Under the pieces are notes generated by a model. That model had not been told where the DNA came from. It saw only the letters and a program-made list of their open reading frames with translations, and searched no databases. A stretch of 64,000 nt of DNA from Breviolum minutum Mf 1.05b.01 (lineage: Eukaryota; Sar; Dinophyceae; Suessiales; Symbiodiniaceae), in NCBI GenBank assembly GCA_000507305.1, contig DF241091.1, positions 25,988 to 89,987 on the forward strand. Direction: 5' to 3'. Below, in pieces: positions 10,444 to 21,130 of this stretch (position 1 is its first letter; every line of letters starts with the position of its first letter). Position numbers and translations under genes: made by a program.

Positions 10444-10759
10444 GTAAATTCTGGCTGAAGTTCCCAACCTGCCCGAAAATCACACTTCGTTGGATTTTTT
10501 GTCCACCAGTAACATTCACTGGTCGGTGGTCTCATCATTCATTGAAGTGACTCCCCCCAATAGGCATACGGTGTATGGCACTGCTTCCTAAAACACCTGT
10601 AAAATCCCATCTTTTAGAAGCTCTCACTGATCGCTATTGGGACCTTTTTGGTGGTACTGGTGGTGGTTTTCACATCCAATTCCTCTAGGTTGGGTTAAAG
10701 GTGGCGGTAGATGGCAAACTCAGCTAATGGTTAATTGTTGGTTTAAGTTGGTTTGGTTT

Positions 10760-10845
10760 GGTGGTTTGGATTCGTGGGGTCCCCTTCTCAAAAGGAATTG
10801 TTACTGAGCGGTACCCCTAGAATCCCAAACCACCAAGTAGCCATT
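10760..10845. repeat. MITE-like element, family J
   Basis: TTTGGTGGTTTGGATTC pairs with GAATCCCAAACCACCAA; same ends as the copy at 39776-39892. Confidence 0.65.
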
Positions 10846-11167
10846 GGGTGACAAACAGAATCTGAAACAAACACCCATGTTTTCGTATGTTTCTTTGAAA
10901 AGGTTGAACTTCCCAAAGGCGTCCGATGGAGTTTCAAACCATGGAACCATGTTCACCCTCAACAAAAAAATCCCCATTCTGATTGGGGTGAAAAAAATGT
11001 TTTAAAACAGAAAAACCATCACCAATCCCCAAGTCTCCAACAAGCAACAAAACCATGTTTCATCTTTTTTGCCCGGATTCCAGCTACCCTCCCCAAAACG
11101 AAGCACATCCGATTCACCACAGGAAATGAACATCCGGAAAACATCATCCCATCAGTTCACCAATGAG

Positions 11168-11290
11168 TTAGGCACTCCGACAGACGCGCGCCCCACGCGC
11201 GCGAATTGCATCCAAGGCCGACATCAACTGACTGTCCATTGAGTCCTCAGGGCCAATGGCGGTTGTGCGGTTCCCATCCCCCAAGCTTGC
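11168..11290 (-). CDS. candidate terminal exon
   Basis: GC-rich minus frame MDSQLMSALDAIRARGARVC followed by RSA and a TAA stop at 11168. Possible acceptors are GTAAGCAAG|CTTGG and CTGAG|GACTC. The plus strand is also open here (TNELGTPTDARPTRAN), so strand is not certain. Confidence 0.35.
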   Translation of the reverse strand, partial: ASLGDGNRTTAIGPEDSMDSQLMSALDAIRARGARVCRSA

Positions 11291-11312
11291 TTACTCATTT
11301 TGCTCATCATTG

Positions 11313-11418
11313 ACCCTCCCTGAAACTAACAAAATCCCCGAAAATCGATGGTTGGAAGTTGCAATTTCCTCTTGGGAAGGCCCTCCAAGTAGGGGCTATG
11401 TTAGTTTCAGGGAGGGTA
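11313..11418. repeat. MITE-like element, family C
   Basis: ACCCTCCCTGAAACTAACA ... TGTTAGTTTCAGGGAGGGT, a near-perfect 19-bp inverted repeat around CGATGGTTGGAAGTTGC. Confidence 0.85.
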
Positions 11419-11550
11419 GTAGGAAAAATTGGTCAACAAATTGCTCAAAATCACGAAAAGCACCAGTTGGAGCAAAATTGTGGGTTTTGAAGTTGGAACG
11501 AATTTTTGAGACTTCTCGACTTCTCTGGCCAAATGGAAAATATCAATGTT

Positions 11551-11665
11551 TCACCAACCTAGAGTTCCCTGAAATTAAGGGGACCGATCTCCCTTCCAAA
11601 AATGCTACCTTTTTTTGGTTTTTTTTTGTCTGGTTTCTGTGAGGTCCCCAAGCTATAATGTGACG
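11551..11665. repeat. repeat, family O
   Basis: Shares TTTCACCAACC.AGA.TTCCCTGAAAT.AAGGG and CTGTGAGGTC...TATAAT with 7120-7230. Confidence 0.55.
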
Positions 11666-12109
11666 TCAACTTTTTTTCCTCATAGAAACAACTTTGAACC
11701 TGACAATTACACAGTTCGGAATAAAACCTTTGGAATAACGCCTGGTGACTGTTGCATTTAGCGACGAAAACTGAAATTCAATTCTCGCTTGAATGCCGAG
11801 TTCAACTGAGTTCAACATGTTAAAAATCATACAACGAAGGATGGAATTGGAACAAATCTCTCAAGAAGACAATGATACAGGTAAAATCTAAACTATGGAG
11901 ATATCCTATGTGTAGCAGCATGGTTGGAATATCGGAACCGGGGGTTCTTATATCTACACTGTAGATATTTCCAGATTGAAAAGCTACTTCAAAACTCACT
12001 ACTTGTGGGAAAATATAATCCATATAGAAGGATTCCAAATATTAATTCATAAAGGATTCCAGATATCAACTAATTAGTGGTCACACACTTTGCTCTTACT
12101 TTGCCGAAA

Positions 12110-12224
12110 TACCATCTTGAAGTTTAACATAGCCCCTGAAAAATGATGGCTGGAAGACTACTTTCCTTTTGTGATGGTATATTTTCAAGGGCTATGTTAA
12201 ACTTCCAGGGGGTACCATCTTGAA
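12110..12224. repeat. family C element flanked by a 12-bp direct repeat
   Basis: GTTTAACATAGCCCCTGAAAAATG pairs with TATTTTCAAGGGCTATGTTAAAC. TACCATCTTGAA occurs on both sides (12110-12121 and 12213-12224), as a target duplication would. Confidence 0.7.
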
Positions 12225-12245
12225 CAACGGCTCGTAGGTCCACTT

Positions 12246-12346
12246 CTATTCATTTCCCCTACCAGCGTCCGGCATCAACGGAATCTCTTGTGCTTTGGAA
12301 TTCCGAGGTGCGGCGCAAACATCCAACGGCTCCTCAACCAAGAGTC
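12246..12346 (-). CDS. candidate exon
   Basis: Acceptor TCTTCTCCAG|GACTC opens a minus frame LLVEEPLDVCAAPRNSKAQE IPLMPDA with a donor-like GCTG|GTAGGG; without splicing it stops at 12246. Alternatively a 60-codon frame starting upstream would have a hydrophobic, signal-like start (ILILQVLFVHLSF). Function unknown. Confidence 0.35.
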
Positions 12347-12662
12347 CTGGAGAAGATTGGACAAAATGCATTCCCGAAAAAGACAAATGAACGAAAAGAA
12401 CTTGCAGGATTAAGATGTTCCTAAACAATCAACTAAGTACTATAGATATATATATATATACACATAAGAATATTATATACTGTATATCATCTGTTTATCC
12501 TTTTCTATTTCACGATAAATCCAATTTCTCATTTCAATCAACTCGCGTTGTTTATGCAATGATTGGTCATCAAGCTACATGGAATTGAGAAGGGTTTTCT
12601 CTGGGTCCCTTTTCATGAAGCATGTGATGATGATTTTTATCATTTCAATACCCTGATCTTCC

Positions 12663-12749
12663 AGTTCCCTATATATTTGGAACCAAGCTCCCAGTTGCTA
12701 ATATATCAGGTAGTTTTTGCAACCCCTGGTTCCAAATATATAGGGAACT
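12663..12749. repeat. short element with a perfect 23-bp inverted repeat, family K
   Basis: AGTTCCCTATATATTTGGAA CCA at 12663-12685 is exactly inverted at 12727-12749. Only one copy seen. Confidence 0.8.
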
Positions 12750-12982
12750 ATATAGAAGATGAGGGCATGAACATCACATTTTGTAAACCGACCCAATATA
12801 TGTATATAAATATACATAGGAAACATATACCAACCCTACCAAAAAATGTTTAAAACAACAATCTAAGGGTCTGGATCCATAGCTGTCAGGAGGTCATTGA
12901 TTCAACTATGGTTTTCGTACCCCCAAATAATAGTCCCTTCATAAGGGGATCCCAAGATTCCAAACCAACAAACAATTAACCG

Positions 12983-13264
12983 TTAGTTCATTGATGGATA
13001 GCTGCCAAAAAATTGGATGTGGATGGAGTATGAGTATGGCTGATTAGTATGTTTGGAAAGGGATTCCTTCGGGGCAAGAATGGAAATTTTTGATGACATG
13101 TCATGCGATTTTAAGAAAACAGGATCGACATCAAACTCATTTCGGATGCGTTTCTGAGAAATGCTCCTTGTGCTAATAGTTCGGATAGAACCAGAGCGCC
13201 AGAATCTAAGCGTGGCTGTGGTGAGGCCACCTGTATCACCGGACACATCAAATGCAGTTGCATC
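12983..13264 (-). CDS. candidate terminal exon
   Basis: A strong acceptor (CATGTTTTTTTTAG|GATG) opens the minus frame DATAFDVSGDTGGLTTATLR, which is open for 94 codons to a stop at 12983. A second frame (VIQVASPQPRLDSGALVLSE) is also open, so the frame is not certain. No domain recognised. Confidence 0.4.
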   Translation of the reverse strand, partial: DATAFDVSGDTGGLTTATLRFWRSGSIRTISTRSISQKRIRNEFDVDPVFLKSHDMSSKISILAPKESLSKHTNQPYSYSIHIQFFGSYPSMN

Positions 13265-13950
13265 CTAAAAAAAACATGGCAAGGATGATATTCACCAGTC
13301 AAACCTGTTTTTTTGACACTCGGATTACATACAAAAAGAAATATGACATAGAGTAAATCAACAAACAGCCTGGAACTATTGAAAACATTTAATAGTAAGA
13401 CTTCGACGTTCATCATTAAAAAAATGATCATCAAAATAGATACATCTTGACTTTCCATGTCACCCCACAACTGCCTCCTTCATAGGTGAAGGGGATACCT
13501 GAAAACATGCCACACAGTACTTTTGATGGCAAGCAGTGGAACGGAACTGGCCAACACATCTGATCCACTGACGGGCCAATAATTGTTCCAGGGTTACAAC
13601 AAAAAAAACGGAAAGGGGGTAGAACTGCAGTCTCTGACATACCAGGGGTGCTTATATAGTACCGACCTACACAATGCACATCAATGCACCATTATATAAG
13701 TACACAACCCTCAAAATTGCCTTACATTTGCCTTGGTTGATCCTTCCAATACAAGTACTTCAATGACCCTTGTCTATCCGAAACAACCGCTGCTTTACTG
13801 TTCACATGTTGGGAGAGCATGTTGCACCATGCGCACTGAATCACCAACTAATCTCATCATTTGAGGCAGGAAGGCTGTGGTCTAATGTTGAGCTGCTGCA
13901 AACCGCAAACAAACACTACATCTCATCTGTATACGCAATATTACATACAT
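13265..13950. other. no firm gene
   Basis: A minus-strand stretch at about 13505-13600 reads WIRCVGQFRSTACHQKYCVA up to the donor TTTTCAG|GTATCC, but its acceptor is weak. Nothing else was seen. Confidence 0.3.
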
Positions 13951-14059
13951 TACCCCCTTCAAAAAACTAACATGTCCCCTGAAAATCAATGGTTGGAAGA
14001 TGTATTCTCCTGCATTGAAATAGTCCCTTGTCAGGGGATATGTTCATTTTCGGCGGTGT
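13951..14059. repeat. family C element (diverged)
   Basis: TACCCCCTTCAAAAAACTAACATG ... GGATATGTTCATTTTCGGCGGTGTA, with the CAATGGTTGGAAGA core. Confidence 0.65.
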
Positions 14060-14178
14060 ATGTGGCATGTTTGATTTCTTTTTAGATGTGCAAATGTCTG
14101 CCACCAACTTAAGATCCAAAAACAAAATAGTTACCAGAACCTGTAAAGAAAGCACTATATAAAGATATTCATACATAT

Positions 14179-14266
14179 ACCCTTCCCGGGAATAACATAT
14201 CCCATCTTGGGAAAAGGAAAATCATCTTCAACTGTGCCAGCTGGTATGTTAGTTCCCGGGAGGGTA
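14179..14266. repeat. family C element, short subtype
   Basis: ACCCTTCCCGGGAATAACATA ... TATGTTAGTTCCCGGGAGGGT; almost the same as 52955-53048, including GGGAAAAGGAAAATCATCTT. Confidence 0.85.
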
Positions 14267-15090
14267 CTGCAAATTGGTTGTTGATGCTTCCAGGTAAAAA
14301 ACAAAGAGATCTGGCACAAAAGAAGTATACAAATGTAAACTCTTGGTCTTGGTTCACGCCAATAATCCAGCAAGGGTTTTCTGTAACATTGGCCACCATT
14401 TCCAGGGTTCCCTAAAACATCTAAACACCACTGAATGATTCGAAACAATAGAACCTTATTGTCCATGACGAGGAAACATCCTCCTAATGTCTAAGTGATT
14501 CAATACCTGCTGTGTGTTTTTCTTGAAAACCAGCGGCAGAATCAGGCATCTGCGTGCATTTTTTGGGAGGTTTAAACCCTGTAAAACCGGTTCTCATGTT
14601 GATGGAATTGAATGGCGTTTCAACTTTCCAGCTTGCAAAGTACAAATTGGACGGTGTTGGAAGGGGTGTATATCCATGCCTCTGTAGAAATTTCAAGGGT
14701 AACTGGGGTAGAAAGTACCCAAACTTACAATGTTTGACAAAACCAAATCTCATTCTGACTTTTTTTGCATCCATGATTCCATGATGAAAACACTTGGGCA
14801 AAAAACCATATCACAATTTTGGAAACTCGACAGAATTCAGGTCCTTCTTTGAAAACTCATTTCCCAAATCCACACACATACACACACCCATCCAGGATGG
14901 GGGGGGGGGTTTGGTATCCTTTCAACTTTTCGGAGGGTTGTTTTCGGATCGGCCCTTGGTTTTGGAATTTTGTGATCCAAGTCAAAGTTGCCCAAATCTG
15001 GGTGAATGGTGATGATTATCTACAGTATCACTACCATTCTTAATATCGATAATTTTTTGTTTGTTTGTTTGTAACTTAGGTTTTTTTCTT
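14267..15090. other. coding-like on both strands, not resolved
   Basis: At 14570-14700 the plus frame GVSTFQLAKYKLDGVGRGVY (possible donor TTTCAAGG|GTAACT) overlaps an open minus frame LPLKFLQRHGYTPLPTPSNL. Neither is supported by a motif. Confidence 0.25.
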
Positions 15091-15097
15091 TAAGCTG

Positions 15098-15201
15098 ATC
15101 CTGAAAACTTACTAGTTCGCACCTGAAAATAGACCTCTGGAAAAGTAGATTCCAATTGGAAAGCACCATTTTTAGGTGCGAAGTGTTAGTTTTAGGGAGG
15201 G
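15098..15201. repeat. family C element
   Basis: ATCCTGAAAACTTACTAGTTCGCACCTGAAAA ... TTTTTAGGTGCGAAGTGTTAGTTTTAGGGAGGGT. Confidence 0.75.
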
Positions 15202-15251
15202 TGGTTCTGTTCCATTGCAATCGCCTCTGCCATGGTTCGTTTCTCATTCAC

Positions 15252-15484
15252 CCAGCATTTTCAAAGGTTCCCCTTCTTGTGAGGGTTGAACCCCTCCTAT
15301 GCTCAACAGTTTCCCAGGCCAAAACAGGAAAATCGAGGTCGGTGAGCCGGGTGAGTTGATGGGTTTTCTCGCCGTAGCTACTAAAACCGGATGAAACTTT
15401 CAGCCCCGGGAACCGCCTTTTGAAACTTTCACAAATGATACCACCATGATACCACCCTAAGAATCCCCTTTTTGGACCCTCCAA
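15252..15484 (-). CDS. candidate exon
   Basis: Open minus frame of up to 78 codons including FPGLKVSSGFSSYGEKTHQL and DLDFPVLAWETVEHRRGSTL, ending at a good donor (AATGCTG|GGTGAATG). The acceptor is not placed. Same strand as the MICAL-like gene and downstream of its last anchored exon; it may belong to its C-terminal part. Confidence 0.4.
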
Positions 15485-16289
15485 TGGAAGGGTTCCCTGA
15501 ACCTGTGTCTAGCGCAGGGGTGTTTAGGTCCTCAAACTAGCCATTTTTTGAGGGGTCAGGAGCCTTAGGGCAGTACACCCAACAAACATTATCAATTGAC
15601 GAATTGATTCGAACACTTGACCCCCAAATTCAACGACACAACAATTAATTACCCCCTGGTTTGACATTGACCTTTGATCCGGGAGTTGTTTTTTTCCCGT
15701 AAATCAATCATTTTGCACAATCCCCAACCAAAAATCAAAAAAACAACCAACACATAGAAAAAAAACAAGGACCATCCTCAATTTCCAAATTTCCAATCAA
15801 AAGAGTCTAAGTTGAGATAACAACACGGTGAACTTGGATAAAACTCTACCAGTCCAGGATTGAATAACCAATCATGCCCCCCAAAGTCACAACAGTACCG
15901 TCCGAGTCAACCAACTCTCCCCAAAAACGTTTAAAAAAAACAAAACAAAACATCATGTTTGCAATAAAGTTGTGCAACCGTTGCGCTCTCAAAGTCACAT
16001 ATCCGTTCTTTCATGTTCTTTCCATTTCTTTCCCACCCTTCTCGTGAATCAAACAAAAAAACGAGGCAGCCAACCCTTCCACGGAGTTGTCCGGAAGGAG
16101 GCAAATGTCATTTGACATCTGAAACATCTGAAAAAACTTCTGAGATTTGAGATTTTACACCAATGTTTTTTGGGAAATTGAGATATATATCCTAAAAAAA
16201 TGAAGCACTACTAAAATCACATTGAAACAAGAAGACACAACATTTTGGGCAGGTGACTCTGTCCAAGTACTTTTTGGTGCGAAGTCTCA
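15485..16289. other. no gene seen
   Basis: A-rich intergenic or intronic sequence without convincing open frames, repeats or splice pairs. Confidence 0.5.
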
Positions 16290-16329
16290 ATGATTCACAC
16301 GGATTCCGTGCGCACATTTAAAACATCAC

Positions 16330-16473
16330 TTGGCACATTGGGAGAGGAAGCAAGTCGAGATGGATTTTCCCGAAACCGCTTCGGGATCCTCCAAATCCTC
16401 TTTAGGATTCTCCTTGTAAGCGATGTACCTGGTCAGGTTGCAATACAAGACAGTCCACGACGGGTCCAACCCC
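16330..16473 (-). CDS. MICAL-like gene, probable exon after the FAD domain
   Basis: Strong acceptor TTTTCTCATCCAG|GGG and a minus frame GLDPSWTVLYCNLTRYIAYK followed by ENPKEDLEDPEAVSG, ending near TGCCAA|GTGATG. MICAL proteins have a G-L-D-P-x-T-R-Y segment at the end of the monooxygenase domain; here GLDP and TRY are present but separated by nine extra residues, so the assignment is an inference. If the donor is wrong, the frame stops a few codons later. Confidence 0.5.
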
Positions 16474-16503
16474 TGGATGAGAAAAGAGATTGGTAACATT
16501 GGT

Positions 16504-16614
16504 TGGGTATGGCGGCCCCTTCCCAGTAACAGTGGCCACCAGGATTATCACATTTTTAGTAGGGAATCCCTATAAACCTTTATTTGTCACTGTTACTGGG
16601 AGGGGGCCATACCC
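16504..16614. repeat. MITE-like element, family H
   Basis: GGGTATGGCGGCCCCTTCCCAGTAACAGTG ... CACTGTTACTGGGAGGGGGCCATACCC; about 28 bp of inverted ends. Confidence 0.85.
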
Positions 16615-16707
16615 GAAACAGTTTCACAATTGAAAAATATGAAACCATTGACACTTTGAAGCCATGACAGTACGAAAAGTTGATTAAATCCTAAGCCAGC
16701 ACACCCA

Positions 16708-16784
16708 TTAGACTGGTTGTTTAATAGGGATCCTTACAATGATTTATTTTAATCCCTATATGACTGGGTTGTATAATCACCCAA
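16708..16784. repeat. family G repeat
   Basis: CTGGTTGTTTAATAGGGATCCTTACAATGATTTA ... ACTGGGTTGTATAATCACCC; shared with 33357-33448, and more distantly 53962 and 56101. Confidence 0.6.
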
Positions 16785-16889
16785 ACATGATATGTATGAT
16801 CACATTCTTATCATTTCAAATTTCCATTTCTTACTTATTCATCAGTTTCCCTATCATCTGCGAAATCTATCTATCAGGTGTGAGTGGAA

Positions 16890-17025
16890 GATGTTTATCG
16901 CATCTCATCCAACACAAGGCAACCAATCACAAATTCTAAGCGACTTGGAGAAATTAACAACCTCAAGAATCGGCTTGGCATCAAAAAAAACCTTCAAATT
17001 CGTGGAACCGACCGTTGGTGGTTGA
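16890..17025 (+). CDS. weak candidate exon running into a family B repeat
   Basis: Plus frame MFIASHPTQGNQSQILSDLE then KLTTSRIGLASKKTFKFVEPT, with the last four codons including the stop (GTT GGT GGT TGA) supplied by the end of the repeat at 17012. Acceptor uncertain. Confidence 0.25.
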
Positions 17026-17126
17026 AAAACCAACCCAATTGAAAAACATATCATGTTTTGTCAAATTTGGATCATTTCCCCAAGTATATTGGGGGTTCAA
17101 TAAAACATCTTTGAGTTGCCATCTCT
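17012..17126. repeat. family B element (diverged right end)
   Basis: CCGTTGGTGGTTGAAAAACC ... CATCTTTGAGTTGCCATC with the ATCATTTCCCCAAGTA core. Confidence 0.6.
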
Positions 17127-17450
17127 TAACCTCCTACTTCTCCGCCCTGAAATTGCGGAGGCCAAAATGGAACCATGTACTGTACTGTAAGTAAAAAAGT
17201 AAATTTATACATTGTATTACATGAATCCTATGGGATAAGATTACGATTCTTCCAGACCATGTGTATGTGAAATCGAACATTTAAAGTCCACCAACATTTC
17301 ACAAACCTTCTGAAGAAGCTCTATCTATCTAAGATTCCTATTTTATCATATATATATCTGGAACCCATGTATCGTCAAGGGGTATAATTGATTCCCAAAA
17401 AACCGGACCTTTCCAAACCGAAACAAGCTTCATTTAGAGTTCAGGCACCC
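17127..17450. other. no gene seen
   Basis: AT-rich; a fragment AATCCTATGGGATAAG near 17224 recalls family E. Confidence 0.4.
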
Positions 17451-17556
17451 TACCCTGAAATCAACATTTTCGCACCTGAAAATCGACGCTTGGGCGACTA
17501 CTTTCCTTTTGGGAAAACCTATTTTCAGGTGCTACTAGTATGTTAGTTCCAGGGAA
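17451..17556. repeat. family C element
   Basis: TACCCTGAAATCAACATTTTCGCACCTGAAAATCG ... TTTTCAGGTGCTACTAGTATGTTAGTTCCAGGG. Confidence 0.75.
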
Positions 17557-18018
17557 TGAATAGTATATGGAATATTACAAAGACAGAGGGAGAGAGTTGG
17601 AGGCTCCCCCTGCGTGAAAACTTCTGTGATTGGTAAAATCCATGTGTAAACACGCTACAAAAAAAGGTCTGTCATCAAAGGATCGTCAGGTACATTTACT
17701 TAAGAGCAAGCAATCAAACATAGTTGTAAGGATTATTGTCTTTTTACAGTATCTGGTAGCAACCATAGTATCAACTAGTATCAATCCTTCACTTGACCTG
17801 GTGTACGAGCCCTTTTGACGGACAAGTTCCCTTTTCTAGGTGGGCTCCGAACAACGTGTGTATATATTCACCAATGACCTTACAATTTCACAAATACTCA
17901 ACCATTGAAAGAATGCCTCACCAAATTTCACAAGGACACTACTCCCTTAAACCCCCATGTTATATATGTTTTTTTTTTGGGGGGGGGGAAGGGTGAAGGA
18001 ACTTACCCTTTTTTCAGC

Positions 18019-18189
18019 CATCATGTCTTCCAAACATCGACCAACTTCAGTGGCCTGCTTCTTGGATCCACGGAAAAAAGGTATTTCATTTGTCGTTTTC
18101 GACCATCAAAGCCCCAGGCAGGAAATTGGACTCCAAAGAGACCTGGAGATGTCGTGATATGGTCTGGTGTGTGGTTGGGGAATCGACAG
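18019..18189 (+). CDS. candidate exon
   Basis: Good acceptor (CCCTTTTTTCAG|CCATC) and donor (CGACAG|GTGTTT). Two frames stay open: one reads NFSGLLLGSTEKRYFICRFR, another MSSKHRPTSVACFLDPRKKG. A second donor (AAAAAG|GTATTT) lies inside. Frame and function not resolved. Confidence 0.35.
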
Positions 18190-18256
18190 GTGTTTACCTG
18201 GTTTTACCGGATATTTTGAAAGGGGTCGTTATTAGGGACATTTGAAAGACATCTAC

Positions 18257-18381
18257 CAGGTAAACTGAACCAAGATGCAAAGCAACCATTTCTCGCAAAG
18301 GCACGTTTGACTGGAAACGCAAGGTATTGCAAGAGACACACACGCACAAACAATGTATAAGTCTGAAGATCAGCACAAACC
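18257..18381 (-). CDS. candidate exon
   Basis: Acceptor TTCCTCACCTTTCAG|GGTTT and donor TTTACCTG|GTAGATG enclose 125 nt. Two frames are open (DLQTYTLFVRVCLLQYLAFP or FVLIFRLIHCLCVCVSCNTL). Same strand as the MICAL-like gene, function unknown. Confidence 0.35.
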
Positions 18382-18917
18382 CTGAAAGGTGAGGAACACA
18401 CAAACTGAAACGTTGCTGCGGTAAGATTTGCATAGTAGCGCAACATGTTTTGACACTATACGTAAAAACAATCGCAAGTCCCGCAGCAAACAAAATATAC
18501 AGTAAGATGAGAGGCGGCGTCCAAAGCGTCTTAAAGTGAGTTTTTGTTTGGCCCAAAAACAAAAAAAGTCGGGCAAAAGATTGGTTCCGGGGTCATGGCA
18601 TAAAAAATATGGCATGCTTTTCACGTCATAAAGATATTGTCAAATGAAGACTGATAAATGATTCATGCTAAACTGCTGACAATATCTTTGTTAGTTCAGT
18701 ATGTTCAGTATAGTGTGCTGCAAGACACAAAATGAATTATATGGTATTTCTGCACTGTATAGTTGTTTTTTGTATGAGTTTCAACCGTTTCAAATGAAGC
18801 CTGAATATGACATCAACCTGCAAATCAACAAATTATACATCTACTGCAATACCATCACCCTTCCCTCTCCTGTAAGATTCTGAGACCCAGCACCCCATGT
18901 AACAAGCCCTTCCATAC

Positions 18918-19064
18918 CAAGAGACTGAGCCATCCAAAACCAGGAAGGGGTACTGGTTGTTCATAGGGTAAAAACACACCCGTGCCATGGTTATGCGATT
19001 CCACCTTCCACAAGCAACAGCCGCACAAGTCTTCAACTTTCATTCCCCCAAAACTCCCAAGAAG
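18918..19064 (-). CDS. candidate exon
   Basis: Acceptor GTGTTTTTTCTTCAG|CTTC is strong and leaves one open frame, LLGSFGGMKVEDLCGCCLWK, up to the donor CTCTTG|GTATGG (49 codons). No domain recognised; it may be part of the C-terminal region of the MICAL-like gene or of another gene. Confidence 0.4.
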
Positions 19065-19195
19065 CTGAAGAAAAAACACCTTTGGAAGATACAGGGGGTT
19101 GACGGGTTTCAGAAATCAGGGCAAACTAGGTTCATATATAGTATAGTTTATTCCGCTAGTTGCATGATACTATTCGCTGGCTTGAGGTGAACTGA

Positions 19196-19316
19196 TACTG
19201 CTTGATGAAAGAAAATCCGCAAACCACCTGGGATGGTGCCGAAAAATCTGGAGGAAAATAGTGGGCCAAACTACTAAGCTTGACTGGTTGGCCAGAAACC
19301 TGAACCATCCACAGCA
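19196..19316. repeat. family A element, degraded
   Basis: TACTGCTTGATGAAAGAAAATCCGC ... CTGAACCATCCACAGCA with ACCACCTGGGATG and AACTACTAAGCTTGACTGGTTGGCC inside. Confidence 0.6.
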
Positions 19317-19900
19317 TCATCTTCCAAAACTCATGTTTCTTGAGGTTCCAACAAGTCTGGCTGGAACGAAATAAAACGCATCTCACTAAGGTAGTTGAGA
19401 ACACAAGGAGGTTTGCCCCAACAAAGCCGGACCAAAGAGAAATTGAAAAAACACCAATCGGTACGCGTTGAAAAAAAGAAATAAGTGTAAAGTAAAGATC
19501 ACTGCACGATACTTGTAGGTTCCAATCAACCGGTCATATACAAGATTTTGAAATACAAATTGGTATAAACATCTTTTCTTCAAAATCAAGTGCCATCTTT
19601 CTTAAGCACCCGGTTCAAGTCGTGGCCAAGACTTAACTTGACGAGTTGCTCACCCCCTTCTTGTCATAAAAGATTCTAGGTCACAACCTTTGAGATGATT
19701 TCCATCATTTTAGAGTTGATGAGAACGATATTCGTATGCATTACCTAAAAGATGACCCAGGATGTGTAAATCCTGACATACTGTCATGCTGATCACTCTT
19801 TCTCACATCTAGCCTTGCACATGAGTGAATTCAAGGTGAGTTATACAAATGCCTATAGCAATGAATGGCATTTTGGCGGTACTCCAAGCTACCCAAACTA
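19317..19900. other. no gene seen
   Basis: Open frames here have no splice or motif support. Confidence 0.4.
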
Positions 19901-19908
19901 CACTTTAC

Positions 19909-19968
19909 CTGGACGTCACCGATGTTAGCATGTCGCGCTAATTCAAGCTCATACATCCATATATCCAT
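19909..19968 (-). CDS. candidate exon
   Basis: Minus frame MYELELARHANIGDVQ ends at a good donor (GACGTCCAG|GTAAAG). The start is not fixed; an ATG lies four codons upstream of MYELE. Confidence 0.35.
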
Positions 19969-20107
19969 AAATGTTTATATATTATGTATTGACATATATT
20001 TATTATTCACCAAACAGAAATACATGATTCCAAATAAAATCTGTCGCTTTTAAGTAATAGATATAAAATAATACTGTTAGGTAAGGTTCTTGGGAAAGGC
20101 TATTCTT

Positions 20108-20274
20108 CTAACGCTTGCGTGCTGGGAACTCCTTCATGAAAGTATCATATGAGCGGCTGGCAAAACTCAATACAACTGGGGAGCTCTCTGGGACATAGGT
20201 ATCGTTTTTCGTAGTTCGCTTTTTTGTTTTACAGTGTTTGGGGCATGTGCGTATGATATGGTAATAAATGAGTC
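20108..20274 (-). CDS. candidate terminal exon
   Basis: Minus frame CPKHCKTKKRTTKNDTYVPE then SSPVVLSFASRSYDTFMKEF PARKR to a TAG at 20108. Basic in its first half. The plus strand is also partly open (SFMKVSYERLAKLNTTGELS). Acceptor not placed. Confidence 0.4.
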
Positions 20275-20580
20275 AGAAATATAGATTAAATTGAATTGTA
20301 ATTGTCTGTGTTCATGGCCATTTGGGCTTTCAATTCCTGTTTTTTGGCGTCTTTTGGGCCTTGATTTTTTTCTTTTGGGTTTCTTGGGACAGGATGGATT
20401 TGTGAGGATTTTTGTACCAGAAGTGTATCGCTAAGGTATCGCTTCGGGTATCGCTTTGAGACTGGCGAGAATGTGGAAAAAAAAGAACAATTCCAAGCTT
20501 TGCACACAAACATGAATGAACTAATTGCATTTCAAGACATTGCAAGGTATCGCTTTTGGTAGTTCACCATATCGCTTTCC
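20204..20580. repeat. cluster of short direct repeats TATCGCTT
   Basis: GTATCGTTTT, GTATCGCTAA, GGTATCGCTTC, GGGTATCGCTTTG, GGTATCGCTTTTGG and CATATCGCTTTCC occur within about 370 bp, twice next to GTAGTTC. Confidence 0.6.
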
Positions 20581-20705
20581 ATGGTTTGGAGCCCCTTTCA
20601 AGAAAAAAGAGCGCCTCACAAGAAGACTCCTACATGAAGAGTTTAGCCGGTTTCTCATATCATGTTCCTTTTGGCGGATTTCAATTTCCAGCTGTTTTCT
20701 TTACA

Positions 20706-20804
20706 TTACCAAAAACTAACATAGCGGTTTTCTTTACATTTCGCGCTTTTTCGGAGACGATTCCTTCCTTTTGAGAGGGTGAAGTGTGAAGTTTTAGGGA
20801 TGGT
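20706..20804. repeat. family C element (diverged)
   Basis: TTACCAAAAACTAACATAGCG ... GTGAAGTTTTAGGGATGGTA. Confidence 0.55.
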
Positions 20805-20836
20805 AGAAGGTATAACGCAAAAACAAAAACAATCCG

Positions 20837-20957
20837 TACTGTTGATGGAAGAAATCCTGCACCACCTGGGATGTATCTATGAAATATTAAAACTCTGTAG
20901 ATAATGGGATAAACTACCAACCTCAACTGGTTAGCCGGATTTCTTCCATCAACAGTA
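20837..20957. repeat. MITE-like element, family A
   Basis: TACTGTTGATGGAAGAAATC ... GATTTCTTCCATCAACAGTA; the inner arms are of two different subtypes (CTGCACCACCTGGGATG against CAACTGGTTAGCCG). Confidence 0.85.
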
Positions 20958-21130
20958 GTAATCATGATTTCATCCCTCCCTCACCAGCCCCACAATTTTC
21001 TGCTGAATTTTCACCTGTGAAGCGATATCAAAGAGACTTCTTCTCAAGTCTAAGAGACCTTGGGTTTTTAAGAACGAACGATTCAACCATCCTCACTTCT
21101 TCGTTCACCAAACCTTTTTGGTTGAAAGAA

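Noticed and set aside
18194..18562. 122-codon minus frame with a membrane-like segment
   Set aside because: A good acceptor and donor inside it (18382, 18256) suggest a shorter exon, possibly in another frame.
20837..20957. Family A palindromes as transcription terminators or small RNA precursors
   Set aside because: Their number, shared sequence and scattered positions fit mobile repeats better; no U-tract or promoter elements accompany them.
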